A DNA stretch of 9,230 bases from Actinomycetes bacterium (GTDB lineage: Bacteria > Actinomycetota > Acidimicrobiia > Acidimicrobiales > Bog-793): assembly GCA_021821585.1 (NCBI GenBank), contig JAKACF010000107.1:1-9230 (forward strand), written 5' to 3'. The translations under genes and the position numbers were made by a program. The notes beneath the pieces were generated by a model. The model did no database searches. It saw only the letters and a list, made by a program, of their open reading frames with translations, and had not been told where the DNA came from. Positions 6,380 through 9,230 of this stretch are shown piece after piece. How positions within the stretch are numbered: position 1 is the stretch's first letter; each line of letters begins with the position of its first letter.

Positions 6380-7444
6380 GTGGTGGTCTTCGTCGAGATC
6401 CTGCGGCTCTTCGTCGTGCTCGTGGGTGCCCTCGTCGGCCTGGCGGCCGGCGGGCCGGGGCCGACCGGCCGCGTCGTCGGTGCGGTGATCGGCGTCCTCG
6501 TCGGCTACGTGGCGGGCGGGATCACCGGCCGGCTCCTCGTCCGGGGGGTCCGGGAAGCCGACCGGTCGCTGCTCGACGTCCCGGCGCTCGAGCTGCTCGC
6601 CGGCTCGTTCCTCGGAGCCCTCGGCTTCCTCGTCGGGGTCGTCTGCTGCCTCCCGCTGTTCATCTTCGTCCGCCACGACTACGACTACCCGATCGCCGCC
6701 GCCGTCGCCTGGGCGGTGGCCGCTCTCGGCTTCAGGATCGGCCGGACCAACGGGCGGCGCCTCGCCGAGGCGGCCCGCATCATGCGCAAGCTCGACCCGA
6801 TCCAGGCGGCCCCCGAAGGCGCCGTCCTCGTCGACACCTCGGCGGTGATGGACCGGGCCTTCCTCGTGCTCGCCACGACCGGGCTGCTCGGCAGGGAGAT
6901 CCTCGTCCCCGAGCCGGTCGCTGACGAGCTGAGCGCCCTGAGCGAGAGCCCGGACCCGGTCGCCTCCCGGCGGGCGCGCCGCGGGCTCGAGGCGATCGAG
7001 GCGGCCCGGGACGCCGGGATCACCGTCACCGTGGCGCCGGGCGACTTCCCCCAGGCGGCGATGACCGAGGAGAAGGTGCTCCAGCTCGCCTCGCGCCTCG
7101 GGGTCCGGCTCTTCACCTGCTCGGGCGAGGTGGCCCGCCAGCAGGAGAACGTCGGCGTGCCGATCGTCGACCTGCGCGGCCTCATCGCTGATCTCGCCCC
7201 CGACCACCTGCCGGGCGAGCGGCTCTCGGTCGACCTCGTGAAGCGGGGACGCCAGCACGGCCAGGCCGTCGGCTACCTGCCCGACGGCGACATGGTCGTC
7301 GTGAACGACGCCGCCGAGCTGATCGGGAGCCCGGGCGTGGAGGTCGTCGTCGTCTCGACGCGCCCGACCTCCCAGGGCCTGCTCGTCTTCGCCCGCCTGG
7401 AGGGGGACTCCGGCCGGGGGACGAGCGCCGTCAGAGCGCTTTGA
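6380..7444 (+). CDS. Membrane-anchored PIN/TRAM domain protein, YacL-like
   Basis: The 354-residue product has an N-terminal membrane part with about four hydrophobic segments (roughly 2-23, 31-50, 70-97, 104-119). A PIN nuclease-fold domain (about 148-270) and a C-terminal TRAM domain (about 278-341) follow. The order and length match the YacL family (Bacillus YacL and actinobacterial homologues). Family signatures seen are VDTSAVMD (151-158), VPEPVADEL (176-184), RRARRGLEAI (197-206), LPGERLSV (277-284), GQAVGYLPDGDMVVV (294-308) and the closing SQGLLVFARLEG. PIN domains are Mg2+-dependent RNases and TRAM binds RNA, so a membrane-tethered RNA role is expected. However, the usual Asp of the VDxKL motif is Glu230 and the Asp of the TNDxNL motif is Ser248, so catalysis is doubtful; Asp152, Asp158 and Glu183 remain. 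Start: tandem GTG codons at 6380 and 6383. Its last 14 bp overlap the 3' end of pntB on the other strand. Confidence 0.9.
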   Translation: MVVFVEILRLFVVLVGALVGLAAGGPGPTGRVVGAVIGVLVGYVAGGITGRLLVRGVREADRSLLDVPALELLAGSFLGALGFLVGVVCCLPLFIFVRHDYDYPIAAAVAWAVAALGFRIGRTNGRRLAEAARIMRKLDPIQAAPEGAVLVDTSAVMDRAFLVLATTGLLGREILVPEPVADELSALSESPDPVASRRARRGLEAIEAARDAGITVTVAPGDFPQAAMTEEKVLQLASRLGVRLFTCSGEVARQQENVGVPIVDLRGLIADLAPDHLPGERLSVDLVKRGRQHGQAVGYLPDGDMVVVNDAAELIGSPGVEVVVVSTRPTSQGLLVFARLEGDSGRGTSAVRAL

Positions 7445-8816
7445 CGGCGGCGACGAGCTTGGTGAGGGAGTCCTTCGCGTCCCCGAAGAGGAGGGTCGTC
7501 TTCGGGTCGAAGAGGAGCTCGTTGTCGATGCCGGCGAAGCCGGGGCGCATCGAGCGCTTCAGGAAGACGACGTTCTTCGCCTCGTCGACGTTGAGGATCG
7601 GCATCCCGTAGATGGGGCTGCCGGGCGAGTTCTTGGCGGCCGGGTTGACGACGTCGTTGGCGCCGACCACGAGGGCGACGTCGGCCGTCTGGAAGCCGGC
7701 GTTCGCCTCGTCCATCTCCTTCAACTGGTCGTAGGGGACGTTCGCCTCGGCGAGGAGGACGTTCATGTGGCCCGGCATCCGGCCGGCGACGGGGTGGATG
7801 GCGTAGCTCACCTCGACCCCCCGGGCCTCGAGGAGCTCGGCCAGCTCCCGGGCGACGTGCTGGGCCTGGGCCACCGCCAGGCCGTACCCCGGGACGATCA
7901 CCACCTTCTGGGAGTAGGCGAGCAGGACGGCGAGGTCTTCGGCGCTCGCCGACTTGACGGTGCGCTCGCCGCCGGCCGCCTCGGTGCTGCCGGCCGTGAT
8001 CACCGAGCCGAAGGCCGAGAAGAGGATGTTCGGCAGCGACCGGCCCATGGCGCTGCTCATCATCCGGGTGAGGAGCGTGCCCGAGGCGCCGACGAGGGTG
8101 CCCGCCACGACGAGCAGCATCGAGTGGAGGACGAAGCCGCTGGCGGCGACGGCGAGGCCGGTGAAGGAGTTGAGCAGCGAGATGAGGACCGGGACGTCCG
8201 CCCCTCCGATGGGGAGCACGAAGGCGATGCCGAAGGCGAGCGCCAGGATGCCGATGACGGCGACGAGCCAGTTCTCGGGCGAGACGCAGGCCGCGATGGC
8301 GAGGCCGACGATGCCGCCGCCGATGACGGCGTTCAGCACCTGCTGGCCCGGGTAGGTGATCGGCCGCCCCGTCATCAGCTCCTGCAGCTTGGCGAAGGCG
8401 ATCACCGAGCCCGAGAAGGAGACGCAGCCGACGATGACGCCGAAGAGCACCTCCACCACCTCGTAGACGGCGAGCAGGTGGGGGTCGGCCTTGTTGAACT
8501 CCGCCAGCGAGATGAGGGCGGCCGCCCCGCCACCGACGCCGTTGAAGGCGGCCACCATCTGCGGCATGGCGGTCATCTTCACGAGCCGGGCCGCCGGGAG
8601 GCCGATGACGATCCCGACCGCCATGGCGGCGAAGATGAGCGGGAAGTGGGTGAGCCCCGGCGTGGCGAAGGTGAAGGCGACGGCGACGAGCATGCCGGCC
8701 GCCCCGAGGAGGTTGCCGTTGCGGGCCGTCTTCGGCCCCGACAGCCCCTTCAGGGCGAGGATGAAGCAGATGGCCGCGAACAGGTAGGCGACGTAGATGC
8801 CGCTGCCGATGCTCAT
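7431..8816 (-). CDS. pntB: NAD(P)+ transhydrogenase subunit beta (proton-translocating)
   Basis: The 461-residue protein aligns along its whole length with E. coli PntB (462 residues). It carries the membrane domain II part (multiple hydrophobic helices, about 5-275) and the NADP(H)-binding domain III (about 290-461). Diagnostic sites are IGGADVPVLISLLNS (203-217) with Asp207 and Asn216, spaced as in the E. coli proton channel; GYGLAVAQAQH (310-320); HPVAGRMPGHMNVLLAEA (341-358); GANDVVNPAA (385-394); KRSM (420-423); and GDAK (445-448). It couples hydride transfer from NADH to NADP+ to proton entry, supplying NADPH. Asn92 replaces the channel His91 of the E. coli enzyme. Its ATG overlaps the pntAB stop as ATGA, indicating translational coupling; an AGGAGG lies 16 nt upstream. 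It is the last gene of the operon and has no intergenic terminator because its 3' end overlaps the convergent PIN/TRAM gene. Confidence 0.98.
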   Translation of the reverse strand: MSIGSGIYVAYLFAAICFILALKGLSGPKTARNGNLLGAAGMLVAVAFTFATPGLTHFPLIFAAMAVGIVIGLPAARLVKMTAMPQMVAAFNGVGGGAAALISLAEFNKADPHLLAVYEVVEVLFGVIVGCVSFSGSVIAFAKLQELMTGRPITYPGQQVLNAVIGGGIVGLAIAACVSPENWLVAVIGILALAFGIAFVLPIGGADVPVLISLLNSFTGLAVAASGFVLHSMLLVVAGTLVGASGTLLTRMMSSAMGRSLPNILFSAFGSVITAGSTEAAGGERTVKSASAEDLAVLLAYSQKVVIVPGYGLAVAQAQHVARELAELLEARGVEVSYAIHPVAGRMPGHMNVLLAEANVPYDQLKEMDEANAGFQTADVALVVGANDVVNPAAKNSPGSPIYGMPILNVDEAKNVVFLKRSMRPGFAGIDNELLFDPKTTLLFGDAKDSLTKLVAAVKAL

Positions 8817-9175
8817 GACGGCGTGCCCACCCCCTCCTGCTCGACCGCCGGCGCCGGGGCGCTCGTGGTCTCGGGGGCAGGCGCCCGCTTCGGCTCGCGA
8901 CCCTTGAACATCTCGAGCATCCGGTCGGTGACGACGAAGCCGCCGACGACGTTCACCGTGGCGAGGATGACGGCGATGAAACCGAGGGTGAGCTCGAGGG
9001 CGCCGTGGCCGGTGCCGAGGACGATGATGGCGCCGACGAGGACGACGCCGTGGACGGCGTTGGTCCCCGACATGAGCGGCGTGTGGAGGATGCTCGGCAC
9101 CTTGGAGATGACCTCGAAGCCGACGAAGACCGAGAGCACGAAGATGGTGAGGAGGGTGAGGATGCTGCCGGTCAT
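8813..9175 (-). CDS. pntAB: NAD(P)+ transhydrogenase subunit alpha part 2 (membrane subunit)
   Basis: This 120-residue protein is the small membrane subunit of split-alpha transhydrogenases, as in Rhodospirillum and mycobacteria. It has three to four hydrophobic helices (about 4-22, 41-56, 60-82) and the family signature SKVPSILHTPLMSGTNA (24-40). VVGGFVVTDRMLEMF (76-90) closes the conserved part. A Pro/Ala-rich polar tail (about 92-120) follows and is probably unstructured. His42, directly after TNAV, sits where most family members have Ser or another small residue. It forms the proton-conducting domain II together with PntB. The ATG at 9175 is supported by a strong AAGGAG 7 nt upstream and by ATGA overlap with the preceding stop. 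Confidence 0.96.
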   Translation of the reverse strand: MTGSILTLLTIFVLSVFVGFEVISKVPSILHTPLMSGTNAVHGVVLVGAIIVLGTGHGALELTLGFIAVILATVNVVGGFVVTDRMLEMFKGREPKRAPAPETTSAPAPAVEQEGVGTPS

Positions 9176-9230
9176 GAGCGGGCTCCTTCGATCAGCTCGC
9201 GGGTCGGTGCGTGGCGGATCTCCCCGGCGT
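9172..9230 (-). CDS. pntAA: NAD(P)+ transhydrogenase subunit alpha part 1, C-terminal end only
   Basis: A minus-strand frame enters from the right edge and ends at the TGA at 9174-9172 with AGEIRHAPTRELIEGARS. The stop overlaps the pntAB start as ATGA, exactly as pntB follows pntAB. Position and tail composition fit the end of PntAA, the soluble NAD(H)-binding domain I subunit. Only 18 residues are visible, so the identification rests mainly on operon context. Confidence 0.7.
   Translation of the reverse strand, partial: AGEIRHAPTRELIEGARS
9183..9188 (-). promoter_or_regulatory. Shine-Dalgarno site of pntAB
   Basis: The minus strand reads AAGGAG followed by a 7-nt spacer and the ATG at 9175. 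It lies inside the end of pntAA and fixes the pntAB start. It is the best ribosome-binding site in the window. Confidence 0.75.

Noticed and set aside
5116..6924. Plus-strand open frame of 602 codons across the GH18 and PIN/TRAM genes
   Set aside because: It runs antisense through an intact GH18 domain and out of frame through the PIN/TRAM gene, with Arg/Gly-rich composition and no domain.
7954..8787. Plus-strand frames opposite pntB
   Set aside because: They are shadows of a gene that aligns end to end with a well-known family.

Overview
The window is very GC-rich (by eye about 70% or more) and almost entirely coding. High GC, strong GAG/CTC/GCC/GGC codon preference, a three-gene proton-translocating transhydrogenase operon (pntAA-pntAB-pntB), a YacL-like PIN/TRAM protein and a giant kinase/ATPase/TPR signalling protein suggest a high-GC actinobacterium-like genome. 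My guess is Acidimicrobiia or a relative; a myxobacterium-like source cannot be excluded from sequence alone.

Layout from left to right. Positions 1-4917 on the minus strand are the first 1,639 codons of one enormous open gene whose 3' end lies beyond the left edge. It encodes a Ser/Thr-type protein kinase domain, an AAA_16/PknK-like ATPase domain, a long alpha-helical TPR-like region, two GAF domains and the opening signature of a GGDEF (diguanylate cyclase) domain. A 132-bp gap (4918-5049) holds a candidate -10 box and a short direct repeat. Next, 5050-6354 (minus) encodes a lipoprotein-type family 18 glycoside hydrolase with an intact DxxDxDxE motif. A 25-bp divergent gap separates it from 6380-7444 (plus), a membrane-anchored PIN/TRAM protein of the YacL type. 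This gene overlaps the 3' end of pntB convergently by 14 bp. pntB (7431-8816), pntAB (8813-9175) and the last codons of pntAA (9172-9230) form a minus-strand operon joined by ATGA stop/start overlaps.

How the genes fit together. The pnt operon makes an energy-linked NAD(P)+ transhydrogenase that uses the proton gradient to supply NADPH. The giant kinase probably integrates small-molecule or redox/ligand input (GAF) and protein contacts (TPR) with two outputs, phosphorylation and c-di-GMP synthesis. Its ATPase module has lost standard Walker residues and the kinase catalytic loop lacks the usual lysine. The GH18 lipoprotein is on the same strand just upstream and may act on the cell envelope; a functional link to the kinase is speculation. 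No tRNA, rRNA, CRISPR, transposase, prophage or attachment site was seen.

The most interesting points are the kinase-to-GGDEF single-chain architecture with its degenerate ATPase, the missing catalytic acids in the PIN domain, and the alpha2-His42/beta-Asn92 arrangement in the transhydrogenase proton channel.
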